Positions 22,219 to 31,811 are shown, numbered from the stretch's first letter. The stretch is 64,000 bases of DNA from an uncultured Clostridia bacterium (GCA_947627005.1 CANQUJ010000008.1:31270-95269); one strand, 5' to 3'. Made by a program: numbers and translations. Notes: generated by a model from the letters alone, not told the origin.

Positions 22219-23982
22219 ATGAAAAAGTTATTTGCGATTTTAGTCGTAGCCGTCATGGTTATTTCCTTGATGCCTATGACTATGAGTGCCGCGACCGCCG
22301 ACTGGGTAGTCAATTCGGTCGAAGGTACCGCCGTCCTCGACGGCGTTAAGGACGAAGGCTACGACGCCTTTACTCCCCTCGTATTCGAAACCTGCGGCGA
22401 AGGCTCGGGCAACGGCGGAGGAGCCACCCTTGACGCCCCCCTCGGCCACGGCTACATCATGAACGACGCCGAGAACGTCTACGTCTTCATGGACGTTCAC
22501 GATCCCGACATGGACAACGGCTCTGCCAACAACTACGAGCAAGACTCCGTTGAGATCTTCTTCATGGAGCCCGCCGCTGTCGACGACACCGGCAACCCCG
22601 TTGCCGCCGGCGCCAAGGTACAGTGGAGAATCCACTTCGACGGCGTTATGGACTGCGACTCCGGCAGCAACAAGCCCGGAGCTGACAACTGCGTAGTTAA
22701 GGTCAACGACGACGGCTCCGGCTACGTCGTAGAGGCCAAGCTTCCGATCACCGAAGTTTTGAATAACCAGATCGAAATTCTCCTCCAGATCAACTCCGCC
22801 ACCGGCGGCGCCAGAACCGCCACCGTTTACGCTTCCGGGCACCCGGAGGGCGACAACGGTTACCAGAGAAGCGACCGCGACAGCACCTATGACTGCTGGA
22901 TGACCCTCGCTCTCGCCGGCGATCACGCCGACACCCGCAAGGATCCCGTCCCCGTAGCGCAGGAAATCACCGTTAAGAACTACCAGGATATCCTCTCCCG
23001 CAAGTTCGATACTCAACTCTTCGCTCAGGATCAGGTCGCTTGGGGTTGGGTAGGTCTCGGAACCGGCGCTTCCGCCGCTTTGGGAACCACCACCGACCTC
23101 GTTTGGGAAGCTATCGCCGCCCCTGCGGCCGACGCCTTCACCGCCGAGAATACCAAGGAATGGTCTGCAGCTCCTAAGTTCGCCATTCAGCTCAGCGACA
23201 ACGCTATGGCCGACGGCGACACCGAGAAGTTCACCGCCACCTACACCGACATCACCGTCAAGGCCACCGGCTACGCCGACGTAGTTATCCCCGGCGCTTC
23301 CGTAGAGATGAAGCTCATCGCTTCCGCCGCCGATTGGGGCATGAGCGGCAACAGCTGGGAAATCGACCTCGGCACTCCCGTAAGAGAGCAGCTCGGTCTC
23401 GATGTACAGACCTTTGCCACCGCTTATCTCCCCGCTCTTACCTCTGTTTCGACCACCCTTACCTACGACACCTATAACCTCAACGATCTCGCGACCGTCC
23501 AGGCTTTCGTAGATAACCTTGCAACCCTCGAGCAGGAATTCGTCGACACCGACGAGACCATCGTCGAGCAGCTCCAGAAGGCTAACGACGCTCTCGCCGC
23601 CGCACAGGGCGCCAACGGTGACGCCAAGGTTCTTGAAGACGCTCTTAAAGACGCCAACAGCGCCAAGAACAGAGCTAACAAGACCCGCGAGAACGCCGGC
23701 TGGTCCGAAGGCGGAATTGCCGACACCTACATTCAGACTACCTTCGACGGCATTATCGCCGAGATCCAGGGACTTGTAGACGCTGCCGCTCCGGCAGAGC
23801 CCGAGACTCCCGCTGAGACTCCTAACGACGACGCCGCTCCGGCCGAAGACAATGCTCCTTCCTCCTCCACCACCACCGAAGAGGGCGGCTCTAACACCGG
23901 TCTTATCGTAGGTATCGTAGTAGTCGTCGTTATCATCATCGCCGTAGTCGCCGCTGTGCTCCTCGGCAAGAAGAAGAAATAA
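22219..23982 (+). CDS. Secreted, C-terminally membrane-anchored protein with CBM9/DOMON-like domain
   Basis: Signal peptide MKKLFAILVVAVMVISLMPMTMSA; domain DWVVNSVEGTAVLDGVKDEGYDAF...HGYIMNDAENVYVFMDVHDPDMDNGSANNYEQDSVEIFFM; Pro/Ala/Ser/Thr linker; TM GLIVGIVVVVVIIIAVVAAVLLGKKKK. Confidence 0.8.
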   Translation: MKKLFAILVVAVMVISLMPMTMSAATADWVVNSVEGTAVLDGVKDEGYDAFTPLVFETCGEGSGNGGGATLDAPLGHGYIMNDAENVYVFMDVHDPDMDNGSANNYEQDSVEIFFMEPAAVDDTGNPVAAGAKVQWRIHFDGVMDCDSGSNKPGADNCVVKVNDDGSGYVVEAKLPITEVLNNQIEILLQINSATGGARTATVYASGHPEGDNGYQRSDRDSTYDCWMTLALAGDHADTRKDPVPVAQEITVKNYQDILSRKFDTQLFAQDQVAWGWVGLGTGASAALGTTTDLVWEAIAAPAADAFTAENTKEWSAAPKFAIQLSDNAMADGDTEKFTATYTDITVKATGYADVVIPGASVEMKLIASAADWGMSGNSWEIDLGTPVREQLGLDVQTFATAYLPALTSVSTTLTYDTYNLNDLATVQAFVDNLATLEQEFVDTDETIVEQLQKANDALAAAQGANGDAKVLEDALKDANSAKNRANKTRENAGWSEGGIADTYIQTTFDGIIAEIQGLVDAAAPAEPETPAETPNDDAAPAEDNAPSSSTTTEEGGSNTGLIVGIVVVVVIIIAVVAAVLLGKKKK

Positions 23983-24018
23983 TTGATTGACACAAGTTAC
24001 ATACCAATACTCTCTTCA

Positions 24019-24052
24019 AAAAGAGGACCCGCCTTAGCGCGGGTTCTCTTTT
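24019..24052 (+). terminator. Terminator after the CBM9-like gene
   Basis: AAAAGAGGACCCGCCTTAGCGCGGGTTCTCTTTT. Confidence 0.8.
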
Positions 24053-24063
24053 GCCTAAATGAT

Positions 24064-24099
24064 ATAAAAAAGCGCCCGGGGGTTTCCTCGGGCGCTTCG
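24064..24099 (-). terminator. Terminator after the carboxylesterase gene
   Basis: Minus strand AAGCGCCCGAGGAAACCCCCGGGCGCTTTTTTA. Confidence 0.75.
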
Positions 24100-24106
24100 G
24101 CTTGCG

Positions 24107-25615
24107 TTATTTCAAAATCTTTTCCCTTAATATCTCCGCAAATTCGGATTTTTGCTCGGCCTCCGGCTTCGCTCCGTCGGCGGTAAATCTCATCTCTACC
24201 GGCGTTTCGTCGCAGAAAGCCTCCCACTGCGGAAGCCTGTATCCGCAAAGGTCGAACCCGTTCGGGTCGCCGGTCTTGACGAAGTTGCAAAGATAGTCGG
24301 TCATCTGCCTCGCAAGGTCATAGTGCCTTCCGACGAACGGCCGCCAACATTTCGCAAGGGTCTCGAAGAAGAACCACAGGTCGACCGAGTGGAAGGTCCC
24401 GGGGTTGTCCCACCCGGGAATGTCCGGCTCGAAGCGGTAGTAGTAGTTTTTGTTCGGGCAGCCGCGGCGCTTTTTCTCGGCGAAGAGCGCCTTTATCGTC
24501 TGCTCGATTCCCGCCGTTTTGGCCGAGGCGTGCCCTTTGTATTCGCCCTCGGGCAGGCTCAAGAACTTCTCCGCACGCTCGCCGAAGATTTCTCTAACCT
24601 TCGACTTATACTCCTCCTCCGAGTCGGCGAAGATGAAGTTCGGGAATTCGTCGGCGGTGTTGCCGGCCATGATTTGAACGTCGGCGCAGTCGCCCTCAAG
24701 AATCATCTTATAAGGCTCGCCAACGCAGAAGATTCCGTCCTGTACGGTGAAGAACCTCGGGTGAGTCTGCACAAATTCGTTGTATTTTTGAAGAACCGTC
24801 TTCGCGTCGATCTTTCGGGCCTCGTCGATATTCTTCGCGCCCAAAACTTCGAGGAAAGCTTCGCCCTGCTTTTCCGCCCTTTCAAGGGTGTTCGGCGTGC
24901 CGATCCCCCCGGGCGTGTAGGGGCTTTTTATCATTCCGGACATAACTATCGCGCGCCCAAAAAGCCCTCTGTTCGCGGGGCAGACGATCTGGCTCAAAAC
25001 GCTTCCGCCCCCCGCCGACTGCCCCGAGATCGTGACCTTATCCGGGTCGCCGCCGAAGTTCGCGATATTCCTCTTGACCCACCTAAGCCCCGCCTGCTGA
25101 TCGAGGCTTCCGAAGTTTGCGGGCGAGTCGGGCTGCGCTTTGGTAAGCTCGGGGTGCGCCATAAACCCGAAGACGTTCAGCCGATAGTTCACCGAAACCA
25201 CGACTATCCCGCGCCGGGCGATCCTCTCGCCGTCAAACTCCATCTCGGCGGGGTAGCCCCACTGAAGCCCGCCGCCGAAGAACCAAACGTATACCGGCAG
25301 CTTTTCGTCGGCGCTCTTCGCCGGCGTCCAGACGTTAAGATAAAGGCAGTCCTCGCCCATAGCTATCTCCGGGTCGACGTGCCACTCGCGACAGTAAATG
25401 TCCGTCCCAAGGCCGGGGGTGTCCTGAACCGAGATGGGCGCAAACCTAAAGCAGTCTCTCGTTCCCTCCCAGTTCTTCGCGGGCTGCGGTGCGCGCCATC
25501 TGTTTTCGCCGACAGGCGGCGCCGCAAAGGGTATCCCCTTAAAAGCCGTGATTCTCGGGTCGGCGGCCTCGATCCCTCTGACCGCTCCGTTTTCGGTTTT
25601 TGCGATTCTTAACAT
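24107..25615 (-). CDS. Type-B carboxylesterase (pNB esterase family)
   Basis: GESAGG-type motif (ISGQSAGGGSV); MGEDCLYLNVWTP; FHSVDLWFFFETL. Confidence 0.9.
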   Translation of the reverse strand: MLRIAKTENGAVRGIEAADPRITAFKGIPFAAPPVGENRWRAPQPAKNWEGTRDCFRFAPISVQDTPGLGTDIYCREWHVDPEIAMGEDCLYLNVWTPAKSADEKLPVYVWFFGGGLQWGYPAEMEFDGERIARRGIVVVSVNYRLNVFGFMAHPELTKAQPDSPANFGSLDQQAGLRWVKRNIANFGGDPDKVTISGQSAGGGSVLSQIVCPANRGLFGRAIVMSGMIKSPYTPGGIGTPNTLERAEKQGEAFLEVLGAKNIDEARKIDAKTVLQKYNEFVQTHPRFFTVQDGIFCVGEPYKMILEGDCADVQIMAGNTADEFPNFIFADSEEEYKSKVREIFGERAEKFLSLPEGEYKGHASAKTAGIEQTIKALFAEKKRRGCPNKNYYYRFEPDIPGWDNPGTFHSVDLWFFFETLAKCWRPFVGRHYDLARQMTDYLCNFVKTGDPNGFDLCGYRLPQWEAFCDETPVEMRFTADGAKPEAEQKSEFAEILREKILK

Positions 25616-25637
25616 AATCTTCCTCCTTTGATATATA

Positions 25638-27035
25638 TTAAATAAGCTTAAACGATTTTAACTGCGGGTTTCCGCCCCCGCGATAGCAAAGATATATCGC
25701 GTTTGTTCCGTCCGGAAGGGGGATATCCCCGCAAAATTCCTGCCAGATGTTCGCATTCTCTACCGCTATTTTCCCGAGGGGTTCGCCCTCCAATTCGGTT
25801 TTGACCTCGAACTCTCCGTGCATATATCCGCGGACCGTCACCGATACCTTCGATACGCCCTTGCAGTCGAAATACTTGAACCCCGCGATAACTCCGTCGC
25901 AGATGTTGGTAAGATAGCTCTCACATTCGTCGCCGTCCCGGCCGTCCTGAACGATTTTCGGTATCCTCGGGTCGCCGACGTAGGGGCTTTCTATCCCGCC
26001 GATAAGGTTGCAGGCGATGTAGGCCGGATATTCTCCTTTCCCTTTAAGCGGCCCGCCGTTAAGCCCGCAAGAGGTTATCTCTACCTGCGGGATCTTCCCG
26101 CCCGGCAGAATTTCGATCCTTTCCGCGCAGCCCTGTCTGCTGTACCATGTTCCGTTGGTGTGGCGGTGATAGAAGATATATTTCTCTCCGTCAATTTCCG
26201 CGATGCCGCCGTGGTTGTTCGCACCGTAGGCCGCCGGTTTTTCGCTCTTTTTATATCCGCCGACCCCTATGTCGCAGTTCGAGACTATAACCCCGCCGTA
26301 TCTGAATCCCTCGGTCGGCTTATCCGAGACCGCGTAGCAAAGCTCGTGCATAACCTCCGATGAGTAGACGAAGTAGTATAAGTCCCCGAATTTTCTTATC
26401 GACGACGCCTCGAAAAAGGCGTGATTTTCAAATTCCGTCCCTTTAGAATACATACACCCGGGCGCGACTATGACCGGCGGTTTGACGACAGTCAGCATAT
26501 CCGGCCCAAGGACAGTCGCCTGCGCGCCCGTTCTCGACTTATCCCCCCTGCCGCAAAAGCCGGTATACATATATGTAACCTCGCCCTCGGTGATAACCGC
26601 CGGGTCGAACTGCGGCTCGTCGCCCGGCTTTTCGCCGAGGAAGGTTCCGTCGGGGTAGCGAACATATCCGTAAAACTCGTATTTTCCGGCCGGAGAGTCG
26701 CATACCGCGACCGAAACGATCGAAACCTTGTCTAAAACATAATAAAGATAATACCTTCCGTCCGGGCCTTTCGTAACGTCCGGCGCATAAAGGCACATTC
26801 TTCCGTCCGGGTTAAACGGGTCGGCGGTCTTGGGATAGATAACCCCCTCATACCGCCAGTCCGAAAGGTCGCCCACCGGCGCGGACCAGCAAACATAGTC
26901 CCCGAGGCAGAACACGCAGCCGTTGTAAAAATCGTGCGAGCCGTAAACATAAACCCGCCCGTCATAGACGTGTGGCTCGCCGTCCGGAATATATTCCCAA
27001 GAGGGGAGATAGGGGTTAAAAGCCTGCTTTTTCAT
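25638..27035 (-). CDS. Glycoside hydrolase family 43-like protein (arabinofuranosidase/xylosidase type)
   Basis: NPYLPSWEYIPDGEPHVYDGRVYVYGSHD..., YAPDVTKGPDGRYYLYY, FFEASSIRKFGDLYYFVYSS; C-terminal beta-sandwich-like region; start ATG 27035. Confidence 0.85.
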   Translation of the reverse strand: MKKQAFNPYLPSWEYIPDGEPHVYDGRVYVYGSHDFYNGCVFCLGDYVCWSAPVGDLSDWRYEGVIYPKTADPFNPDGRMCLYAPDVTKGPDGRYYLYYVLDKVSIVSVAVCDSPAGKYEFYGYVRYPDGTFLGEKPGDEPQFDPAVITEGEVTYMYTGFCGRGDKSRTGAQATVLGPDMLTVVKPPVIVAPGCMYSKGTEFENHAFFEASSIRKFGDLYYFVYSSEVMHELCYAVSDKPTEGFRYGGVIVSNCDIGVGGYKKSEKPAAYGANNHGGIAEIDGEKYIFYHRHTNGTWYSRQGCAERIEILPGGKIPQVEITSCGLNGGPLKGKGEYPAYIACNLIGGIESPYVGDPRIPKIVQDGRDGDECESYLTNICDGVIAGFKYFDCKGVSKVSVTVRGYMHGEFEVKTELEGEPLGKIAVENANIWQEFCGDIPLPDGTNAIYLCYRGGGNPQLKSFKLI

Positions 27036-27210
27036 AGTCTTCCTCGCTTCCTGTTTGTACAAAACATAAATATTTTTCTCACAATTATAAGAATACTCCC
27101 TATTTTTGCCCATATCAATGACCTTCGCGGGGAAAATGATTGATTTATTGTCATATAAAATTAAATTTCAAAACTTTGCGCCGCAAAGCCGAAAAAAACT
27201 TCGCCGCCTA

Positions 27211-27239
27211 TTGAAATTCTCAAAAAAATGTTGTATAAT
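27211..27239 (+). promoter_or_regulatory. Sigma-A promoter of pgm
   Basis: TTGAAA - 17 bp - TATAAT. Confidence 0.75.
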
Positions 27240-27281
27240 TTATTCAGTCTTTATTTAAATTTACCGAAAGGAGCAAAAAAT

Positions 27282-29006
27282 ATGAGAGAACTTGAACTTT
27301 ATAAGCTCTGGCTTGAAAATGCGACCGAGGACCCGGACCTTCAGACCGAGCTTAAATCTATCGAGGGAGACGAAGAAGCCATCAAAGACCGCTTCTATCG
27401 CGACCTCGAATTCGGAACGGGGGGCCTTCGCGGGGTGATCGGCGCGGGGTCCTACCGCTTGAATATCTATACCATTCGCAGGGCGACCCAAGGGCTTGCC
27501 GACTACGTCAACGGCGCATTTAAGTGCGAAGACAAGGCCGTCGCAATCGCCTACGACTCGAGGATTAAATCCGACGTCTTCGCGAAAGAGGCCGCGCGGG
27601 TTCTTGCCGGCAACGGAATAAAGGCGTACATCTATCCCGAGCTTATGCCCACCCCGATGCTCTCTTGGGCGGTAAGAACCTTAAAATGCAAGGCGGGCAT
27701 CGTCTGCACCGCTTCGCACAATCCCTCTAAATACAACGGTTATAAGGCATACGGCGCCGACGGCTGCCAGATGACCATCGAGGCCGCGGATATAGTCCTT
27801 GCGGCGATAGAAAAGGTCCCGATGTTCGGCGGCGCAAAGCTTGTCGGCTTTGAAGACGGCCTTAAGAGCGGCATGATCGAATTTATCGGCCAAGAGGTTA
27901 TAGACAGCTATCTCGACGAGGTCAAAAAGCAGCAGGTCCACCCCGAGCTCACCCCGAAGAGCGGCCTTAAAGTCGTATACACCCCCCTCAACGGAACCGG
28001 CAACAAGCCCGTCCGCGCAATCCTCAAAAAAATCGGGATAACCGACGTCACCGTCGTCCCCGAGCAGGAGCTGCCCGACGGCAACTTCCCGACCTGCCCC
28101 TTCCCGAACCCCGAGATTAAAGAAGCGCTCCAGAAGGGCCTCGAGCTCTGCAAGACCGTTCAGCCCGACCTTCTTTTGGCCACCGACCCGGACTGCGACC
28201 GCGTAGGTATCGCGGTGCCGGACGGCAAGGGCGATTTCGTCCTCTTCAGCGGAAACGAAGTCGGCGCGCTGCTACTCGAATACATCTGCAAAGAGCGCAT
28301 CGCCCTCGGCACAATGCCTAAAAACCCCGTCGCCGTAAAGTCGATAGTCTCGACCGACATCGCCTCGGCCATCGCCAAAGAATACGGCGTCGAGCTTAGA
28401 AACGTCTTGACCGGCTTTAAATTCATCGGCGAGCAGATAGGCTATCTCGAGGCCGCGGGCGAGGCGGATCGCTACATATTCGGCTTTGAAGAGAGCTACG
28501 GCTATCTTGCCGGCTCATACGTCCGCGACAAAGACGCCGTCGTCGGCTCGATGATGATCTGCGAAATGGCCGCGTTCTACCGCTCGAAGGGGGTCTCCCT
28601 CCTCGAAGCGAGAGAGGCGATGTATAAAAAATACGGCAACTACTGCCACGGCATAGGCAACTTCGTCTGCGAGGGCGCCGCCGGAATGGCCGAGATGGCG
28701 AACCTTATGCAAAGCCTTCACGCCGACCCGTATAAAGAGATCGCGGGCTATAAGGTCGTCGGCCTCGCCGATTATCAGAAGAAGGTGGATAAAGACCTCA
28801 TCACCGGCAAGGAGACGCCGATAGACCTCCCGAAGTCCGACGTCATTCAGTTCAGGCTTGAAAACGGCGCCTCGGTGATAATTCGCCCCTCCGGCACCGA
28901 GCCGAAGATAAAGGCATACTACACCACCATCGCCCCGACCCACGAAGAGGCCAAGGCGCTTAGCGACAAAATCGCCGCCGACTTCAAGTCGAAGCTCGGC
29001 TTCTGA
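27282..29006 (+). CDS. Phospho-sugar mutase (phosphoglucomutase/phosphomannomutase family)
   Basis: FGTGGLRGVIGAGSYRLN, GIVCTASHNPSKYNGYKAYG, ATDPDCDR, GFEESYGY, RPSGTEPKIK. Confidence 0.95.
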   Translation: MRELELYKLWLENATEDPDLQTELKSIEGDEEAIKDRFYRDLEFGTGGLRGVIGAGSYRLNIYTIRRATQGLADYVNGAFKCEDKAVAIAYDSRIKSDVFAKEAARVLAGNGIKAYIYPELMPTPMLSWAVRTLKCKAGIVCTASHNPSKYNGYKAYGADGCQMTIEAADIVLAAIEKVPMFGGAKLVGFEDGLKSGMIEFIGQEVIDSYLDEVKKQQVHPELTPKSGLKVVYTPLNGTGNKPVRAILKKIGITDVTVVPEQELPDGNFPTCPFPNPEIKEALQKGLELCKTVQPDLLLATDPDCDRVGIAVPDGKGDFVLFSGNEVGALLLEYICKERIALGTMPKNPVAVKSIVSTDIASAIAKEYGVELRNVLTGFKFIGEQIGYLEAAGEADRYIFGFEESYGYLAGSYVRDKDAVVGSMMICEMAAFYRSKGVSLLEAREAMYKKYGNYCHGIGNFVCEGAAGMAEMANLMQSLHADPYKEIAGYKVVGLADYQKKVDKDLITGKETPIDLPKSDVIQFRLENGASVIIRPSGTEPKIKAYYTTIAPTHEEAKALSDKIAADFKSKLGF

Positions 29007-29023
29007 AGCCCGAACGAATAAAC

Positions 29024-29054
29024 GATTCCCCCTCGAAAGAGGGGGAATTTCAAT
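29024..29054 (+). terminator. Terminator after pgm (shared sequence with 36508..36540)
   Basis: GATTCCCCCTCGAAAGAGGGGGAATTT. Confidence 0.8.
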
Positions 29055-30115
29055 TGGAGGAAATTTTGGCTCGCTCGCCGGCCCGCTGCTAAAAGGTGTT
29101 CGCTGCGCGAATGATATTTTTGTCGCTGATTTTCCTATCGACACAAATAAAAAGGAGATATTTTCCCACCCGCCGTCCCCTTACTAAAAGGTATTCGCTT
29201 CGCTCATATAATTAAAGCGCAATCAAAAGCACCAATTTTTGATAAAATTATGCCCGCCCGCCGCTCCCTCGTTTAAAGGAACTCGGCTTCGCCTCGTGCT
29301 ATTTAAAACGCCCACCCCCTGTCCCCCTCCCGAGGGGAGGGGGCTTTCTATCAAACATGGCGTAAATTAGAACCAAAGTGCGTTCCAGCCCGCCGACCTG
29401 TTGCTAAAAGGAATCGCGCGGGGCGCGATGATTTTTGCGGCCAACCACTTTGCTGTGTTTAGAGTGAGATTTGCTTCCCCGCCCGCCGCTGCCCCGATTA
29501 AAAGGAACTCGGCTACGCGAGTGCTATTTTGTGCGCACACGCTATGTTTTGGATAGAAGTCAAGGGTAGCTTCCCGCCCAAAAAGCCACTGCCCCCTGTA
29601 AAAAGGTATTCGCTTCGCTCATACTATTTAAAGCCACCCCACCCCTCTCGCTTTGCTCGTGCCCCCGCCCCTTGAGGGGCGGGGGCTGCGATTTTTTATA
29701 CTTTCGCTCGAAGCTTCGCGGGAGTGGGGTGACTAAAAATAGCATACCCCCGAACGAGCGGTTAGCGAGTTCGCGGGTATACCTTTAAGCTATGGGTCGG
29801 CGGGCGGGAGCTTTCTGGATTTAACTCTGTCGGCCGCTTAAAACGCCATTCGCTCAGCGAATCCATTTTTATGGTTGACGGTCGTAAGCGTGCTGTCCCC
29901 CTCCCTGCGGGAGGGGGAAGGGGGTGGGCGTTTTAAATAGCACTCGGCGAAGCCGAGTACATTTTAATTAGGGCGGCCGAGGGCGGGTAAAATTATATCA
30001 ACAATTGGCGGCTCTTGATGGTGTTCAAATAATATGAGCGCAGCGAATACCTTTAAACAAGCGGACGGCCGCTCTCATCCCCTCCCTCCCCCTTCAAAAC
30101 AATCCCCCTCCGCCG
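29055..30115. repeat. Cluster A of short hairpin repeats in both orientations
   Basis: At least ten copies of AAAAGG-[variable hairpin]-(C)TATTTAAA, e.g. 29091, 29186, 29275, 29405, 29500, 29600 (+) and 29734, 29931, 30028 (reverse). Confidence 0.85.
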
Positions 30116-30118
30116 GTC

Positions 30119-30147
30119 TTGCAAATCCCCGAAAAACATGCTATAAT
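30119..30147 (+). promoter_or_regulatory. Sigma-A promoter of the 30280 lipoprotein gene
   Basis: TTGCAA - 17 bp - TATAAT; near-identical to 37496..37524. Confidence 0.8.
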
Positions 30148-30279
30148 AATCGCTATGCGATTATTTTTTTATTTTAATCGCCTTTTTCTCCTCGGCTTTT
30201 CTGTAATAAACCCCAAATTTCGCTTCATTGACATATCCCGCGAGTATTCGCAAATAATATTCCGAAAGGGGGCGAAGGG

Positions 30280-31359
30280 ATGAAGTCCGCGCTTTATAGA
30301 TTTCTCTGCGCTGCCGTCGCGGCGGCGGTTTTAATGTCGCTCTGCGGCTGCGGAAACAGAATAAAGCCCGAGCCGATCTCGAGCGAAGACCTCGGCGGCT
30401 TTTCTTCTTTGCCGGCTTCGCCGTCCTCTTCCGACCCCGAACCGTCCGCCCCGGTGCCCGAGGGCGAACCGATAAAAGTCGGCGAGCTATATTCCGGCGG
30501 CAGCTATCTGACTATGTACCGCGGCTTCGTCCCCGAAGACGTCCGCCCAAAACAGTATATCCGCGTCTTTCATTCATACGACGATGTCTCGGCCTACTAC
30601 GGCTCGACCCAAAGCGACTACCTCTACGGCGTAAGATTCACCCTTACGATGGATTCCTTCCGCGACGAATTTTTTGAAGACCACGACGTCATGATCCTTA
30701 TGATAACCGAGCCGAGCTCATACGCCAACCACACCGCCGACCCTATCGAGATCACCGACAGTGAGGTTCGGATCTCTATAACCCGCCATATCCCAGAGGA
30801 CGCGCCGGTAAGCCCGACCCAGTATCACCTCATCTTCGTCGCCCCGAAGGGGAGTTTTGACGGAGCGATGGACAAGCAGCTTAAGGTGGACATAACCGAA
30901 GTCATCGACCAAGAAAACAACTCCGCCTTCGACGCCGAAAGCTACAGAATGTACTACCCCGAATATTGGAACTTCTGCTATCGGGCCGACGCGCTCTCCG
31001 ATTCGCCCGAAATGGTTATAGACATCATCGACGGCTATTCCCAGCTCGTCTATTTCTTCGAGGAATACCGCAAGACCTTCGACCTTGACGCCGAGTTCAG
31101 AGAATACGTCGGAACGCTCTATAACTTAGAGGTCTTCGAGAGATATATAATTTTGGCGACTATAATTCCCTGCGCCGAAGAGACCGAGCCGAAGACCGCC
31201 GACCTGTTCGTAAATAACCTCGAAATCTATATGACCATAGACGCCGACCGCCCGGCCGAGGGCGAAGAGCCTAAGGCCTGCTATCTTTTGCTGACGGCCG
31301 TCGAGCGGAGCAATATGCAAGGCGTTAAGCTTAGCGAAATGCAGCTTTCTTTTGAATAA
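30280..31359 (+). CDS. Putative lipoprotein of unknown function
   Basis: Signal peptide and lipobox MKSALYRFLCAAVAAAVLMSLCGCGN. Confidence 0.8.
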   Translation: MKSALYRFLCAAVAAAVLMSLCGCGNRIKPEPISSEDLGGFSSLPASPSSSDPEPSAPVPEGEPIKVGELYSGGSYLTMYRGFVPEDVRPKQYIRVFHSYDDVSAYYGSTQSDYLYGVRFTLTMDSFRDEFFEDHDVMILMITEPSSYANHTADPIEITDSEVRISITRHIPEDAPVSPTQYHLIFVAPKGSFDGAMDKQLKVDITEVIDQENNSAFDAESYRMYYPEYWNFCYRADALSDSPEMVIDIIDGYSQLVYFFEEYRKTFDLDAEFREYVGTLYNLEVFERYIILATIIPCAEETEPKTADLFVNNLEIYMTIDADRPAEGEEPKACYLLLTAVERSNMQGVKLSEMQLSFE

Positions 31360-31383
31360 CCCCGAAATATTCTTAAAAAGGGC

Positions 31384-31412
31384 TTGCAATTTTAAAAATA
31401 GTGTGTTATAAT
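31384..31412 (+). promoter_or_regulatory. Sigma-A promoter of rpmE
   Basis: TTGCAA - 17 bp - TATAAT. Confidence 0.8.
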
Positions 31413-31419
31413 ACCTTTC

Positions 31420-31524
31420 GGCTCGTTATGCGGCCGTATTATGAATCCACATAGCACTACTGTCTGAATCGGAATGATGGGCTGCTATTGGTAATAAAAT
31501 CCGATTCGGAAAGGAGTTTTGACT
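31420..31524 (+). promoter_or_regulatory. Structured 5' leader of rpmE (candidate L31 leader)
   Basis: About 100-nt leader with GAATCGGA...TCCGATTC long-range pairing ending at the SD. Confidence 0.5.
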
Positions 31525-31740
31525 ATGGCAAAAGAGGGAATCCACCCCAAGTACGAAGAAACCACGATAACCTGCGCCTGCGGCAACGTCATCAAGACCC
31601 GCTCGACCAAAAAGGATATCAAGGTTGAAATCTGCTCTAAGTGCCACCCGTTCTTCACCGGCAAGCAAAAGCTCGTCGATACCGGCGGGCGCGTAGATCG
31701 CTTCAACAAGCGCTACGGAATCAACAACGACAAGAAATGA
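31525..31740 (+). CDS. rpmE: 50S ribosomal protein L31 (zinc-ligand type)
   Basis: [48 protein letters not shown]. Confidence 0.97.
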   Translation: MAKEGIHPKYEETTITCACGNVIKTRSTKKDIKVEICSKCHPFFTGKQKLVDTGGRVDRFNKRYGINNDKK

Positions 31741-31745
31741 TTCAG

Positions 31746-31774
31746 AAAAAGGGGGCTTCCGGCTCCCTTTTTTG
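31746..31774 (+). terminator. Terminator after rpmE
   Basis: AAAAAGGGGGCTTCCGGCTCCCTTTTTTG. Confidence 0.75.
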
Positions 31775-31811
31775 TCTGTTTTAATTTTTTCACAAAAAGG
31801 GGGCGGCGAAA

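Noticed and set aside
24152-25612. 486-aa plus-strand ORF opposite the carboxylesterase
   Set aside because: Long antisense ORF created by GC-rich codon usage on the real minus-strand gene; the sense product has clear esterase motifs and the antisense has none.
29055-30115. Hairpin clusters as CRISPR or as tRNA genes
   Set aside because: Irregular spacing, both orientations, no cloverleaf or CCA/T-arm motif; no tRNA or rRNA genes were recognized in the window.
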